A DNA stretch of 64,000 bases from Pirellulaceae bacterium. GTDB lineage: Bacteria; Planctomycetota; Planctomycetia; Pirellulales; Pirellulaceae. The DNA lies in contig JAQWSU010000052.1 of NCBI GenBank assembly GCA_029243025.1, positions 1 through 64,000 of the forward strand, given 5' to 3'. Shown in pieces: positions 27,379-38,100 of the stretch (positions within the stretch are counted from its first letter, which is position 1; every line of letters starts with the position of its first letter). Both the position numbers and the translations under genes were made by a program. The notes under the pieces are model-generated. The model did no database searches. It had not been told where the DNA came from and was given only the letters and a program-made list of their open reading frames with translations.

Positions 27379-29145
27379 ATGCCATTAATCGTGCAGAAGT
27401 TTGGCGGAACAAGTGTTGCCGACTGCGAAAAAATACTCGCCGCCGCCAGAAAAGCTATTCGTGCTCAGCAAGAAGGCAATCAAGTCGTGATGGTTGTCAG
27501 TGCCATGGGCAAAAACACGGATATGCTGGTTGACCTTGCCGGCCAGATCACCGAACGTCCACCGGCGCGAGAAATGGACATGTTACTCTCCACCGGCGAA
27601 CAGGTCAGCGTCGCGTTAATGGCGATGGCGATCGACTCGCTTGGTTTTCGTGCAGTCAGTTTGACGGGAGCTCAAATCGGGATTCGCACCGACAGCACGC
27701 ACACGAAAGCGCGTATTCTATCGATCTCGACTGACCGGCTTCAGCGTCACTTGGATGCAGGAAGCATCGTCATCGCAGCGGGCTTCCAAGGCATCGACGA
27801 GGAATTCAATATTACAACGCTCGGCCGAGGCGGGAGCGACACAACGGCTGTCGCGCTGGCCGCCGTGCTTCAGGCGGACGCCTGTGAGATCCATACGGAC
27901 GTGGATGGCGTTTACACGACGGACCCACGCATCATGCCCGAAGCGAGGCGAGTTTCGCGTGTCAGCTATGACGAGATGCTCGAATTGGCCAGCTTGGGCG
28001 CCGGCGTCATGCACAGCCGCTCCATTGAATTCGCAAAAAAATTCTCCGTGCCGATTCACGTTCGCAGTAGCTTTTCCGACATCCCCGGAACCATGATTGT
28101 TTCCGACCCAGAGCGTCCGGACAAAGCCGTGAGCGGTGCAGCCCTCACTCGCGATGAAGCTCGCATCACGGCTTCCGGCGTGCCTGATATCCCAGGCACC
28201 AGTTTCGAAATCTTTTCGCGCATTGCTGAGAAAAATGTCAGCGTGGACATGATCGTGCAAAATATCGGCGATGGGGGACAGGCGGATATATCTTTCACCG
28301 TCCCTCGCAACGAATTGGCCGTCACCCTCGACGCTGTCCAGGATGCCCAACAGGAACTTGGATCTTTTGAAGTCACACACGACGATCAAGTGGCAAAGGT
28401 CTCGGTAGTTGGGCAGGGCATGGCCACTCAGTCGGGTATCGCGGATCAGATGTTTGGAGCGTTATCCGCCGCCAAAATCAATATTCAAATGATTACGACC
28501 AGCGAAATCAAAATCTCAGCGTTGGTCGAACGAGAACAAGCATTAGCAGCCCTTCGCGTCGTCCACAACGCATTCGAGCTTGACCAAGAACCTACCCAAA
28601 TCCCCGAGCTAGTCGCAGATCTCAAGACTGGCGGCGACGCCGTGGATATCGTCCGACAGCTTCAAGATATGGAGCGATTACGCATCGACCGCATTGAACT
28701 GGACGGTAGCCAAGGACGGGTCACGATTCACGGCGTACCCAATGCCCCGGGAGTCGCAGAACGAGTTTTTCAAGAAATCGCCGCCGCAGGAATTTTTGTC
28801 GATATGATCGTGCAAAGTTATCCTATCGGAGGTGAAGCGAATCTAAGTTTCACCGTTCCTAAGGCCGCGGTTATCGACAGCCAAACCGTCGCTGAAAACT
28901 TGACCGACGCCTTCCCTAGCCTGCGTATTACGAGCAGCCCAGATGTCGCCAAACTTTCTGTCTCTGGCATCGGCCTTCGTAGCCACACGGGTGTCGCAAT
29001 CCGAATGTTCCGGGCGTTGTCCGATGCAAAAATCAATGTTGAAATGATCAATACCAGCGAGGTACGAGTGAATGTGGTCGTCGACGGCGCAGACGGCGAA
29101 ACGGCTCGCGACGCCTTACTACAAGTTTTTGACGATGTCATGTAA
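27379..29145 (+). CDS. lysC: Aspartate kinase with four ACT domains
   Basis: A 588-residue aspartokinase, about 180 residues longer than the usual 405-410. It catalyses the first step of the aspartate family. The kinase domain shows IVQKFGGTSVADCEKIL, LLSTGEQVSVALMAMAI, GFQGIDEEFNITTLGRGGSD and DVDGVYTTDPRIMPEARRV. The regulatory part has two ACT pairs: first ASGVPDIPGTSFEIFSRIAE with SVVGQGMATQSGIADQMFGA, then IHGVPNAPGVAERVFQEIAA with SVSGIGLRSHTGVAIRMFRA. The pairs are related to each other, pointing to a tandem duplication, as known in some cyanobacterial aspartokinases. The stop shares one base with the following ATG. Confidence 0.96.
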   Translation: MPLIVQKFGGTSVADCEKILAAARKAIRAQQEGNQVVMVVSAMGKNTDMLVDLAGQITERPPAREMDMLLSTGEQVSVALMAMAIDSLGFRAVSLTGAQIGIRTDSTHTKARILSISTDRLQRHLDAGSIVIAAGFQGIDEEFNITTLGRGGSDTTAVALAAVLQADACEIHTDVDGVYTTDPRIMPEARRVSRVSYDEMLELASLGAGVMHSRSIEFAKKFSVPIHVRSSFSDIPGTMIVSDPERPDKAVSGAALTRDEARITASGVPDIPGTSFEIFSRIAEKNVSVDMIVQNIGDGGQADISFTVPRNELAVTLDAVQDAQQELGSFEVTHDDQVAKVSVVGQGMATQSGIADQMFGALSAAKINIQMITTSEIKISALVEREQALAALRVVHNAFELDQEPTQIPELVADLKTGGDAVDIVRQLQDMERLRIDRIELDGSQGRVTIHGVPNAPGVAERVFQEIAAAGIFVDMIVQSYPIGGEANLSFTVPKAAVIDSQTVAENLTDAFPSLRITSSPDVAKLSVSGIGLRSHTGVAIRMFRALSDAKINVEMINTSEVRVNVVVDGADGETARDALLQVFDDVM

Positions 29146-30770
29146 TGGGAACCTCGACCGGTTTTCATCCCATCAATCGTTGCCCCGGACCCAGGGCTAC
29201 CATGGCTGAAACGGAATTGCCTTCATCCAAAACATCATCACTGAGCCAATCGGTGGTCGAAGTTCTGCTGATCCTGGCGATCCTATTCGTCGTCGGGAGT
29301 GGCCACGCGCCGGACTCGAATGAAGCGCACTATTTAAGCAAGGCCAGACATTTCTGGAATCCAGATTGGTGCCCGACCGATCCATTCCTCCAGAGTGCCG
29401 ACGCACACTTTTCTTTTTATTGGGTGTTCGGTTGGGTCACCCATTTCACGACTCTTACGGGCGCGGCTTGGATCGGTCGCTTCTCCGGCTGGCTGCTACT
29501 GGCAATTGCTTGGCAACGCCTAAGTTGGATCATCGCGCCCAAGAATTTTTTCAGCGTGCTCTCCGCGGTACTCTGGGGCGTCCTCGTTCAGCGCGGCCAC
29601 ATGTCAGGAGAATGGATCATCGGGGGAGTTGAGGCAAAAATCTTTGCCTATCCGATGGTCCTACTCGGCTTGGCAGATTTGATCCGGAATCGCTGGCGCA
29701 GCTGTTGGCTCTGGTTTGGCATCGCCTCAGCGCTGCATGTGTTGGTCGGGGGCTGGGCAGTGGTGATGGCGATTGTCAGCTGGCGGCTACAACCGGGTGA
29801 GCAACGCCCCCGCCTCATCGCAATGCTGCCGGCAATGGCCTTCGGCGGTCTCCTCGCGTTGCCGGGCTTGATTCCGGCAATTCAACTGAGCCTGAATACG
29901 GCGCCAGAACTTCGAGCTGAAGCTCATCGAATTTATGTTCATCAACGCCTGCCCCATCATTTGCTATTTCGGGCATTCGAAACCTCTTTCATTGTACGGC
30001 ATTTAATCCTGATCGTTGCCTTCGTCGGCATGGGCTGGCGATTAAGACGGCAACCGAACTTCGACCGCTTGTGGGGCTTTGTGGTGGGAGCAGTCGGTCT
30101 TGCCTTGACTGGCACGGTGTTGGATATCACCCTGGCCCATACGGACTTTGGCACGAGCCTGCTCAGATATTACTGGTTTCGACCCTCCGATGTCTTCATA
30201 CCGCTCGGCATCTCATTCGCTCTGATTAGCTGGATTCGGTATTGGGAAACAAGGGAGCCTCGACGTTCAGCCCTATTGCTGACAAGCTGCCTGCTGCTAT
30301 CCAGCATCGGCGTCCTTAGTTCTGCCTGGCAATTAACCTCCCAAACCGTCCCCGCAGCAGATCGACAGGGCAACATCAAGTCACCCCAACAGTGGAATCA
30401 ATGGCGCGATTTAGGGGATTGGTGTAGCGAAAACCTGGCTCCCGACGCGCTGGTGTTAACTCCGGCCTACCATCAGACATTTCGCTGGTACGCTGGCCGT
30501 AGCGAACTGGTGAATTGGAAAGATATCCCTCAAGACGCGGCAGCCATTGTAGAATGGAAGCGTCGTCGAGAAAATGTCGATCAATTGGCGTGGCTAATTG
30601 AGAGTCAGCAATACCATTTGGCCAAGCAACAGCTGCTTGACCTGGCTGAAAAATACGCCATCGACTTCATCGTGCTTCCAAGTCCCGCCAACCTGCCTGG
30701 CAAATTGACGGATGAAAGACTAATCCCTCGCTACCAAAATTCCAACTACATCCTGCTTCAAATTAAGTAA
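29145..30770 (+). CDS. Polytopic membrane protein of unknown function
   Basis: A 541-residue integral membrane protein with roughly ten hydrophobic segments (VVEVLLILAILFVVGSGHAP, WIGRFSGWLLLAIAWQRLSW, LIAMLPAMAFGGLLALPGLI, HLILIVAFVGMGW). A soluble C-terminal domain follows (LAPDALVLTPAYHQTFRWYA, EKYAIDFIVLPSPANLPG). The layout resembles glycosyltransferase-C or mannosyltransferase-like proteins: an early acidic loop (DSNEAHYLSKARHFW), then helices and a C-terminal globular part. No firm family is assigned. ATG 29145 overlaps the lysC stop by one base; ATG 29202 is an alternative start. Confidence 0.75.
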   Translation: MGTSTGFHPINRCPGPRATMAETELPSSKTSSLSQSVVEVLLILAILFVVGSGHAPDSNEAHYLSKARHFWNPDWCPTDPFLQSADAHFSFYWVFGWVTHFTTLTGAAWIGRFSGWLLLAIAWQRLSWIIAPKNFFSVLSAVLWGVLVQRGHMSGEWIIGGVEAKIFAYPMVLLGLADLIRNRWRSCWLWFGIASALHVLVGGWAVVMAIVSWRLQPGEQRPRLIAMLPAMAFGGLLALPGLIPAIQLSLNTAPELRAEAHRIYVHQRLPHHLLFRAFETSFIVRHLILIVAFVGMGWRLRRQPNFDRLWGFVVGAVGLALTGTVLDITLAHTDFGTSLLRYYWFRPSDVFIPLGISFALISWIRYWETREPRRSALLLTSCLLLSSIGVLSSAWQLTSQTVPAADRQGNIKSPQQWNQWRDLGDWCSENLAPDALVLTPAYHQTFRWYAGRSELVNWKDIPQDAAAIVEWKRRRENVDQLAWLIESQQYHLAKQQLLDLAEKYAIDFIVLPSPANLPGKLTDERLIPRYQNSNYILLQIK

Positions 30771-30779
30771 GTCGGTTGC

Positions 30780-31421
30780 ATGTTTGCGTCGAACCTTCCC
30801 AAATTGATCGCCGACTATTTACCGCGGCATACCCAGAGCCAAAAGCCACGGGCTAGTTTGGCCCCTCACCTCAGCTTTGGTCGACATCAGGGCCCTGCCG
30901 CACACGATGCCAAATCAGCAGCCGTGCTTTTATTGCTGTTTCAACGAAATGATCGTTGGTTCCTCCCTTTGACCGTACGCCAACCTCATCTGCCAGACCA
31001 CGGTGGTCAGATCAGCTTTCCAGGCGGCATGCTCGAACCAGGAGAACCATCCGATCAGGGAGCCTTACGAGAAACGGACGAAGAGATCGGCGTACCGCCG
31101 TCCCAGATTCAAATCTTGGGGCGCCTCCAACAACTGTATCTGTATAACAGTAACTACCGTGTCGTCCCCTGGATCGGGTACAGCCAACAATTGCCTCAAT
31201 TTACACCAAACGACGCAGAGGTCGCAGAGCTGCTTGAAATCCCCTTGCGTGCAATTGAGGTCCCTGAAACGATCGAACAAATGGAAATTCATCGTGGACG
31301 GCTCCAACTCACTGCCCCCTGTTATCGCTGGGAACAACATCGCATTTGGGGGGCAACGAGCATGATCATTGCTGAGTTTTCCGCCATCTTACAAGCTGTG
31401 CAGGTTGCATCCCCCGACTGA
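30780..31421 (+). CDS. Nudix hydrolase, CoA pyrophosphatase-like
   Basis: A 213-residue Nudix protein of the NudL/CoAse type. The Nudix box is complete: GGMLEPGEPSDQGALRETDE followed by EIG (GX5EX7REUXEEXGU). It is preceded by the CoAse-typical QPHLPDHGGQISFPGG. Members hydrolyse CoA and related dinucleotides to phosphopantetheine and 3',5'-ADP. It starts 9 bp after the membrane-protein stop, so it is in the same transcription unit. Substrate specificity is assumed from the family. Confidence 0.88.
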   Translation: MFASNLPKLIADYLPRHTQSQKPRASLAPHLSFGRHQGPAAHDAKSAAVLLLLFQRNDRWFLPLTVRQPHLPDHGGQISFPGGMLEPGEPSDQGALRETDEEIGVPPSQIQILGRLQQLYLYNSNYRVVPWIGYSQQLPQFTPNDAEVAELLEIPLRAIEVPETIEQMEIHRGRLQLTAPCYRWEQHRIWGATSMIIAEFSAILQAVQVASPD

Positions 31422-31604
31422 ACCTGGAAGCAAGAAGAGTGTCCTACCACTGGCTTGACAGCCGGTCCCTCGATAAAGTGGGAAAAACGCCGCCGGCCGC
31501 CCGTTCAACTGCAGCATCACTCCGCGACTCGAACGGGCCTCCCATAAAGACAGGAATGAACCGGCGGTCAAGCCTGTGACCGCTTATGAAGGAAACATGT
31601 CTTA

Positions 31605-32612
31605 ATGATTCGCGTTGGAGTCGTCGGTGCCACTGGATACACCGCATTAGAGCTATTGAAGCTGCTGATTCCTCATCCCGAGGTTGAGATCGCCGCATTA
31701 ACCAGTCGCCAAGAAGGTCGGCCACACATCAGCAGCGTACACCGGTCGCTTACCAATCAACTGGACTTACATCTGGAGCAATTCACTGCAGCGCAGTTAG
31801 CGGAGCAATGCGATTGTGTCTTTAGTTGTTTGCCTCACGCGGCATCGGCCAAAATTGTCGCTCAGCTATTGGCGGCTGGCACGCGAGTCGTCGACTTCAG
31901 CGCCGATTATCGGCTCAACGATCTGGAACTGTACGAAACCTGGTACGACACGAAACACCCCGACCCGGCCCGACTCGGATCAACCCCCTACGGCCTGCCC
32001 GAATGGTTTCGCGAAGGGATCGAAGCTGCCCAATTAGTTGCCAACCCCGGTTGCTATCCCACTTCTGCAATCATGGCCATGGGACCATTTCTCAAATCCC
32101 AACGGGTGGAAGATACGGATCTAATTTTCGATTCCAAGAGCGGCGTGTCGGGGGCCGGGCGCAATCCCAAATTGGCCACCCATTTCCCCGAATGCAACGA
32201 GAGCTTCTCGGCTTATGGAGTCGGCTCCCATCGACATACGCCTGAAATCACACAAGTCCTTTCAACCATTGCGACGCGACCTGTGAAACTCGTCTTCACG
32301 CCTCATCTCGTCCCGATGGATCGTGGAATCCTCACCACCGCCTATGCAAAGATCCGCGAGCCCCTCACTGACGCAAGTGCGATCGCCTGTCTGCACGAAC
32401 AATACGACCAATGCCCCTTCGTGCGAGTTGTCGATCATCTACCGACAACCAAAGACACGAGCTTTACTAACTATTGCGACATCACTGCCCGAGTTGTCGG
32501 GGAACGTCTGATTGTCGTCTGTTCTATTGACAACCTACTAAAAGGAGCCTCTGGCGCGGCAGTTCAAAACATGAACCTCATGTTTGGACTCTCGGAAACC
32601 ACAGGTTTCTAA
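31605..32612 (+). CDS. argC: N-acetyl-gamma-glutamyl-phosphate reductase
   Basis: A 335-residue NADPH-dependent reductase for the third step of arginine synthesis. The Rossmann motif is VGVVGATGYTALELLKLL. The catalytic Cys150 lies in VANPGCYPTSAIMAMGP. A substrate-binding region, FDSKSGVSGAGRNPKLATHF, and the C-terminal VVCSIDNLLKGASGAAVQNM are typical. argJ follows 38 bp downstream. A G/C-rich stem lies in the 183-bp gap before it, near 31495-31535. Confidence 0.97.
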   Translation: MIRVGVVGATGYTALELLKLLIPHPEVEIAALTSRQEGRPHISSVHRSLTNQLDLHLEQFTAAQLAEQCDCVFSCLPHAASAKIVAQLLAAGTRVVDFSADYRLNDLELYETWYDTKHPDPARLGSTPYGLPEWFREGIEAAQLVANPGCYPTSAIMAMGPFLKSQRVEDTDLIFDSKSGVSGAGRNPKLATHFPECNESFSAYGVGSHRHTPEITQVLSTIATRPVKLVFTPHLVPMDRGILTTAYAKIREPLTDASAIACLHEQYDQCPFVRVVDHLPTTKDTSFTNYCDITARVVGERLIVVCSIDNLLKGASGAAVQNMNLMFGLSETTGF

Positions 32613-32650
32613 TCGACGTCTGGCAATCCGCTGTATTACGGAATCCTTCT

Positions 32651-33838
32651 ATGCATCTACCCGACGGTTTTTCGCTCACAGGCCTTCACAGTGGCATCAA
32701 ACAGGATGCTACCCGAGAAGACATCTCATTGATCATCTCGGAGACCGAATGCACAGCAGCCGGTGTCTACACCCAAAACCGAGTAGTAGCCGCACCCGTG
32801 CTGCTCGACCGCGAACGCACGCCGTCGGATTCCATCCGAGGCATTGTGATCAATTCAGGTAATGCCAACGCCTGCACCGGCCAGCAAGGTCGCCAAAACG
32901 CCGAAGAAATGGCCCGTTTAGCTGCAGCCGTTTGCCAAGCAAAAGCGGAACAGATACTCGTGCTCTCAACGGGAATCATCGGTGAAGCACTTCCGATGAA
33001 AACCATCGCTGACGGCATTCAGCGGGCCGCCGATCAGCTAGGAAAGGAAGAGGAGCACATCGTCGCCGCCGCTCGTGGCATGATGACGACCGATACGACT
33101 CACAAGCTCGCCTCCCGTACTGTAAACACGCAACAGGGTCCGATTCGGATCCTCGGGATGGCCAAAGGTGCGGCAATGATTGGCCCCAACATGGCAACCA
33201 TGCTGGGCGTCATTCTTACCGATGCCAAAATGGATGCGGCCGTTGCCCAACAAATACTCCACGACAGCGTGCAAGAAAGTTTCAACTGCATCAGCGTGGA
33301 AGGCCACATGAGCACCAATGACACCGTTCTGCTTTTGAATAGCAATCGTGTTGGCGAAAACAATCTCACCGGCAGCGACCTGCAACAATTCACCACGGCA
33401 GTCCGAGACACATGCATCGAGCTCGCCAAGGCAATCCCCAATGACGGGGAAGGGGCCACCCATTTAATTGAAGTGGAAGTTTCCGGATGTCGGACCCGAG
33501 AAGACGCCCATCAACTGGCGAAGACAATCGCAGACAGCGCACTGGTCAAAACGGCTGTCGCCGGGGCCGATCCAAACTGGGGACGTATTGTCTCGGCTGC
33601 TGGATACGCCGGTATTGATTTTGAACCGGCCGACGTGGAACTCAGACTCAATGGAATCCTGCTTTACCAGGCCGGAAACCCAATGCCATTCGACGAAGAA
33701 GAGACATCAGCGCTGATACGCCATCATCGTGATACGCACATCGACTTCCGGTTGCAACAAGGTGAAGCGGCGATTCGGTTTTGGACTTGTGATCTAACCG
33801 CTGAGTATGTCCATCTCAACGCCGACTACCACACTTAA
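32651..33838 (+). CDS. argJ: Glutamate N-acetyltransferase/ornithine acetyltransferase
   Basis: A 395-residue ArgJ that recycles the acetyl group between acetylornithine and glutamate. The autoproteolytic site is present in MIGPNMATMLGVILTDAKM, with the nucleophilic Thr183. INSGNANACTGQQG and STGIIGEALPM precede it, and AVAGADPNWGRIVSAAGYAG follows. The protein should be self-cleaved into alpha and beta chains. It forms a two-gene arginine operon with argC. No separate argA is visible. It is convergent with the DUF1552 gene, 12 bp apart. Confidence 0.97.
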   Translation: MHLPDGFSLTGLHSGIKQDATREDISLIISETECTAAGVYTQNRVVAAPVLLDRERTPSDSIRGIVINSGNANACTGQQGRQNAEEMARLAAAVCQAKAEQILVLSTGIIGEALPMKTIADGIQRAADQLGKEEEHIVAAARGMMTTDTTHKLASRTVNTQQGPIRILGMAKGAAMIGPNMATMLGVILTDAKMDAAVAQQILHDSVQESFNCISVEGHMSTNDTVLLLNSNRVGENNLTGSDLQQFTTAVRDTCIELAKAIPNDGEGATHLIEVEVSGCRTREDAHQLAKTIADSALVKTAVAGADPNWGRIVSAAGYAGIDFEPADVELRLNGILLYQAGNPMPFDEEETSALIRHHRDTHIDFRLQQGEAAIRFWTCDLTAEYVHLNADYHT

Positions 33839-33850
33839 ACAAAGTTTCCA

Positions 33851-35122
33851 TCAGGCCACTCTTTGCAAACCGGGCATCTCGCCAGTGGATGAACCGAATG
33901 ATTCGGTCTGAATTCCGAGTTGGTTCAGCATGCCAACGAACAAATTGCTTAATGGCATATTATTCTGTTCATCAAAGACTAAATGCTGTCCATGCTGAAA
34001 ACCTCCCCCTGCCAACAGCAGGGGCAAATTCGTGTTGTCATGGCGATTTGCATTACTCAAATTACTTCCATACAGGACAGAGGTTCGATCCAACAACGAT
34101 TGTCCTCCTTCGTTGGCTGACTTCAAACTACTGAGAAATTCGCCGAACACCTTCATTTGCGCTCGTTCGATTCTCTGTAACTGGGCCCGAGATTCAGGCA
34201 AGGTGGTTTGGTGCGTCAGCGCGTGATGCGGCAAGGTAACCTGTGGCAAGTCGACTCGAGGGCTATGCAATTGGGTCACAAAAATCGTCACGATACGAGT
34301 TGAGTCCGTTTCGATCGCTAGTTTCGCCAAGTCATACATGGATCGACTGCGATTAATCAACTGGCCCGGCTGGTCGAAATCCTGCGGCACCTCTGCATCC
34401 ACTTGAGGTTTGGGTTTTTTCTCCCATTCTTCACTAATCATCAGTCGTCGTTCCGTCTCACGTACCGACGTACAGTACTGCTCTAATCGGCGTTGGTCTC
34501 GAGAACTCACGTAACCCCGCATCGACTTAATTCGATTAGCAAACGAGTCCATCACACTTTGCCCTTCGCGCAAACGTTGAACTTGCCTGCGAACCTCTTG
34601 AGCCGACCCTTGCACAAATAGCTGTTTAAAGATTTCCGAAGGACGCATCTCTGCCGGGTTCCTGACACCGTCGAATGTAAACGAGATCGATCCGTCTCCC
34701 GAACCAACTCGAAGATTCAAGGATGGGCAACGCGTTTGGTGCCCAATCCGCGCCGCTGCATATTGGTCGATAGAAATCGTATTCCGAAATCCGGCTCGGA
34801 CCGGGTGCGGGGCGGCCGTCAAAAATGCCACGTCAGTTTGATGACCACCATCCACCTCAGGATGGGATACTCCCGAAAAAACCGTAAAGTCGTTTCGTAG
34901 ATCTTTTAGCGGCTGCAGATGGGGTGAGAGCTGATAGTGGCGTCCTTCTCCCTTGGGGAAAAAGAATTCGGGAATCATGCCCATGTCCGTACATATCGCA
35001 ACCATCCGTTGCGGCGCTGCCTGCTCTCGAGCAAAAGCTGGGACTGATTCCATCCACGGCAAGCCCAAGACCACTCCTGTTGATCGCAAAAACGTCCTTC
35101 GTCCGATCCTGCTCATATCCAT
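33851..35122 (-). CDS. DUF1552 protein with Tat signal
   Basis: A 423-residue exported protein typical of planctomycetes. The N-terminus has a twin-arginine signal (RIGRRTFLRSTGVVLGLP, then WMESVPAFA), so it is folded before export. The DUF1552 body includes ICTDMGMIPEFFFPKGEG, FTVFSGVSHPEVDGGHQTDV, and near the C-terminus VLYGSNLSNANRHDNTNLPL and LLAGGGFQHGQHLVFDEQ. The family is related to sulfatase/alkaline-phosphatase-like folds, but its activity is not known. It is the usual partner of the DUF1592-type gene that precedes it by 39 bp on the same strand. Confidence 0.92.
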   Translation of the reverse strand: MDMSRIGRRTFLRSTGVVLGLPWMESVPAFAREQAAPQRMVAICTDMGMIPEFFFPKGEGRHYQLSPHLQPLKDLRNDFTVFSGVSHPEVDGGHQTDVAFLTAAPHPVRAGFRNTISIDQYAAARIGHQTRCPSLNLRVGSGDGSISFTFDGVRNPAEMRPSEIFKQLFVQGSAQEVRRQVQRLREGQSVMDSFANRIKSMRGYVSSRDQRRLEQYCTSVRETERRLMISEEWEKKPKPQVDAEVPQDFDQPGQLINRSRSMYDLAKLAIETDSTRIVTIFVTQLHSPRVDLPQVTLPHHALTHQTTLPESRAQLQRIERAQMKVFGEFLSSLKSANEGGQSLLDRTSVLYGSNLSNANRHDNTNLPLLLAGGGFQHGQHLVFDEQNNMPLSNLFVGMLNQLGIQTESFGSSTGEMPGLQRVA

Positions 35123-35161
35123 ATCGCGTTATCCATCCCTGAAAGCTTCCGCAGTGAACCT

Positions 35162-38100
35162 TTATTTTTCACGAAACAATCGGCTTTGCACGACCGCATG
35201 AATCATCGACCGGATGCCGTATTCCTCTTCCGAAACTCTGTCGAGCGTTTGCTCGACAAATTCACGGTCTGAAAAACCTACTGGAGCGCCTGTGCTATAC
35301 GCCAGATACTGTTTCAGTAGATTTCTCGCCAGCTCCCGATCACGTTCCACCAGATAATCGCGAAACTGATCGATGCCGTCAAAGGCACGCCCATCTTTGA
35401 GAACACCCGACGCATCCACTGGCTTGCCCAACTTATAGAGAGCCGGCTTTCCATTCACTCGCTTTGCCACACCCTTTTGTGCCTTACCAATGGCAACGCG
35501 GTAGTGGGTGCGAAATCGTCCCAACACATCGTAGCTTTCCAACGCGAAGCCTGGAGGATCAATCTCATCGTGACAGCGTGCACACTCAGTCATCTCCCGA
35601 TGCGCCGCAAGCTGCTCGCGAATTGTTTGTGTGCCTCGAATGTCTGGCTCCACTGCCGCGACCGACTCGGGCGGAGGAGGCGGGGGTGTCCCGAGAAACT
35701 TGGTCAAAACAAATTCACCACGTACCACGGGCGATGTGGTCGTGCCATTCGCGGTCACTTTCAACAGGCTGGCCTGCGTCAGCAAACCACCTCGATGGCA
35801 GTCTGGAGGCAAAAGCACCTTACGAATCTCTGACCCCTCAACCCCGGCAATCTGATAGAGTTCCGCCAATGGTTGATTGATCATCAAGAAATCCGAGTCG
35901 ACCAAGTAGCGGACGCCCAAATCCTCTGCCAACATCTCAGCAAAATAAGCCCGCGTTTCCTCGAGCATCGATTCCAGAATCAATTGATTGTATTCCGGAA
36001 AGAGCTGCGAGTCGGGCTCCGTCAGTTCGATACTCTTCAAATCCAACCAATGGTTAAGAAAGTGAGCGACAAATCGATCCGATTTCGGATGATCCAACAA
36101 TCGATCCACCTGATCAGTCAACACTTCATTGCGCAATAACTGGCCGCTGCCAGCCAATCGCATCAGTTCTTCGTCGGGAGCCGACGCCCAGAGAAAATAA
36201 GACAGCCGATTGGCTAAGGCATAGCCAGACAACTCACCAATGTTTTCATGCATCAACAAGAAATCCGGCGAACAAAGCAATGTACGGTATCCTGACAGTA
36301 CGGCCTCTAGCAAGCCATCCCCCCCGCGGATTTTGGCAGTCACCACTTGCTTTGCCAATTCGGTATCGCCAGAACGAATCGGGCGCCGCAACAACTTCTC
36401 TGCGAACGTATTCAACAAACGGCTTGCGTCTTTGAGAGGGTAGCGGGAAGTGACGGTGAACTTTCGCCCCTCCGCATTGGTCAAAGAAGGTTGGCTCGAA
36501 AAGAACACCGTTTTTTTCTGCAGCCCCCCAAACAATGGATCTTGGTCGGAGGGCATGAATTCGAGCGGACCTTCTAACTCGAACCATTGCATGCACACTC
36601 CGCGAGAATCAAAATGATGCCACGCAAAGGGCTGCTTCTCAGGCAGTTTAAGGTGTTTGTTTGGCGCCGACGTCGGCAGCACACTAATCTGGTCCTTCGC
36701 GTCGAGCCAAACGGTGATCTCGCCTGTCGCGGGTTGATTCGGCGGCACATCACAGCGGCCGAGTAAACGCGAGTTATTTGCATAGAAGGCAATCGTCTCC
36801 ATTTGGGTCGCCGGTTTTAAAGCACCCGCTTGGGTTTCGATACCAAATCCTCGCACACGTAACCGATAGTAACCCGAACGGTTCGCTTGTAGCGGTTTGA
36901 TCCAGAACTGCTGGGTGCCCTTGGAATTCACCAGGATAGCGACACCATCAAAGAAAGGAGCTTGATCTTTGATGTAACCATAATCAAACAGCGTGAAATT
37001 CCCGCGCGCCACCTCCAAGCTTCGATCGACTTCCGTTCCCACCATCGGAACAGCAATCCCCATTTTCACCATATTATGAAAACCTAGCAGGCTGTTCCGT
37101 AATGTCTCTCGGTCGCCCGCTTCGTCAGACGCTTTGATTTCAAATCGAATTATTTCGCTTGGCAACTTTTTCCTGGTCGGTTGGATTGCACGAGCAAGTG
37201 CGTGATCGGCTGCGTCCAGATAACGAACGATATGCACGGGAGAGATATCGAGTGCATCGGCCGATTTATCAAAGCCGTCAGCAATCCCATCGGGCGGAAG
37301 CAACCCTTTGACTTGCAAATTCGGCAATGACAATAGATCCCGCAGAGTATTCTCATACTCAGTCCGATTCAACCTTCTCACGTCGGACCGACCAAAGCGC
37401 CTTCGATGGTTGCGTTCTGCATCCAACAGTGCCAACTGGGTATCGCGCAAAAATTGTTCTCGCTCAGGCACAGTCGGCGACAAGGAAGATTCGGGTGGCA
37501 TTGACGATGCTTGAACTTGGTCATACACGCGAGTCCACAGGGCAACAGAATCCAGACCGGTTAAGCCACCGTCCTGCTCATCGAACGACACGGCTGCCTC
37601 GGGCTCACTTCCCGAGTGACAGTCCTGACAATATCGTCGTGTAAACTCCATCACCGCACTGGAGAGTTGCGAATCAAGTTGCGACTTCGAGTCAACGGAA
37701 GCATCCACCAGCACTCGCAACTGCTGAACTTCAGTGACATTCGTCCACTCAAAACCGAGCGTGCGGCGGTCATCACTTACCGTCACCCAGGCGGGAAGTC
37801 GATTGACATCGCCTCCTAACACCAAATCGACTTCTCCTCCGAACAACGAGTTCGTTGCCGCCAACCCAGCTCGATTCACAATCAAACCCAAGACGGGTTT
37901 TTTAAAACGAATTCGACCAGCTCCCTGCAAGGCGTCGGCTGCTGGACCGCCAAACGAAATCATAAAACTCTCAACCATTGCGCCGGCCAGCACCTGGATT
38001 TCCGAGGCTGACTCTCCACCGAGACGAGCTCTGCCTGGTATTACATCGCAAGCGGCAATCCCCTGGTCAAGTCGAACAGGCACATCCGTTTCACGGAATG

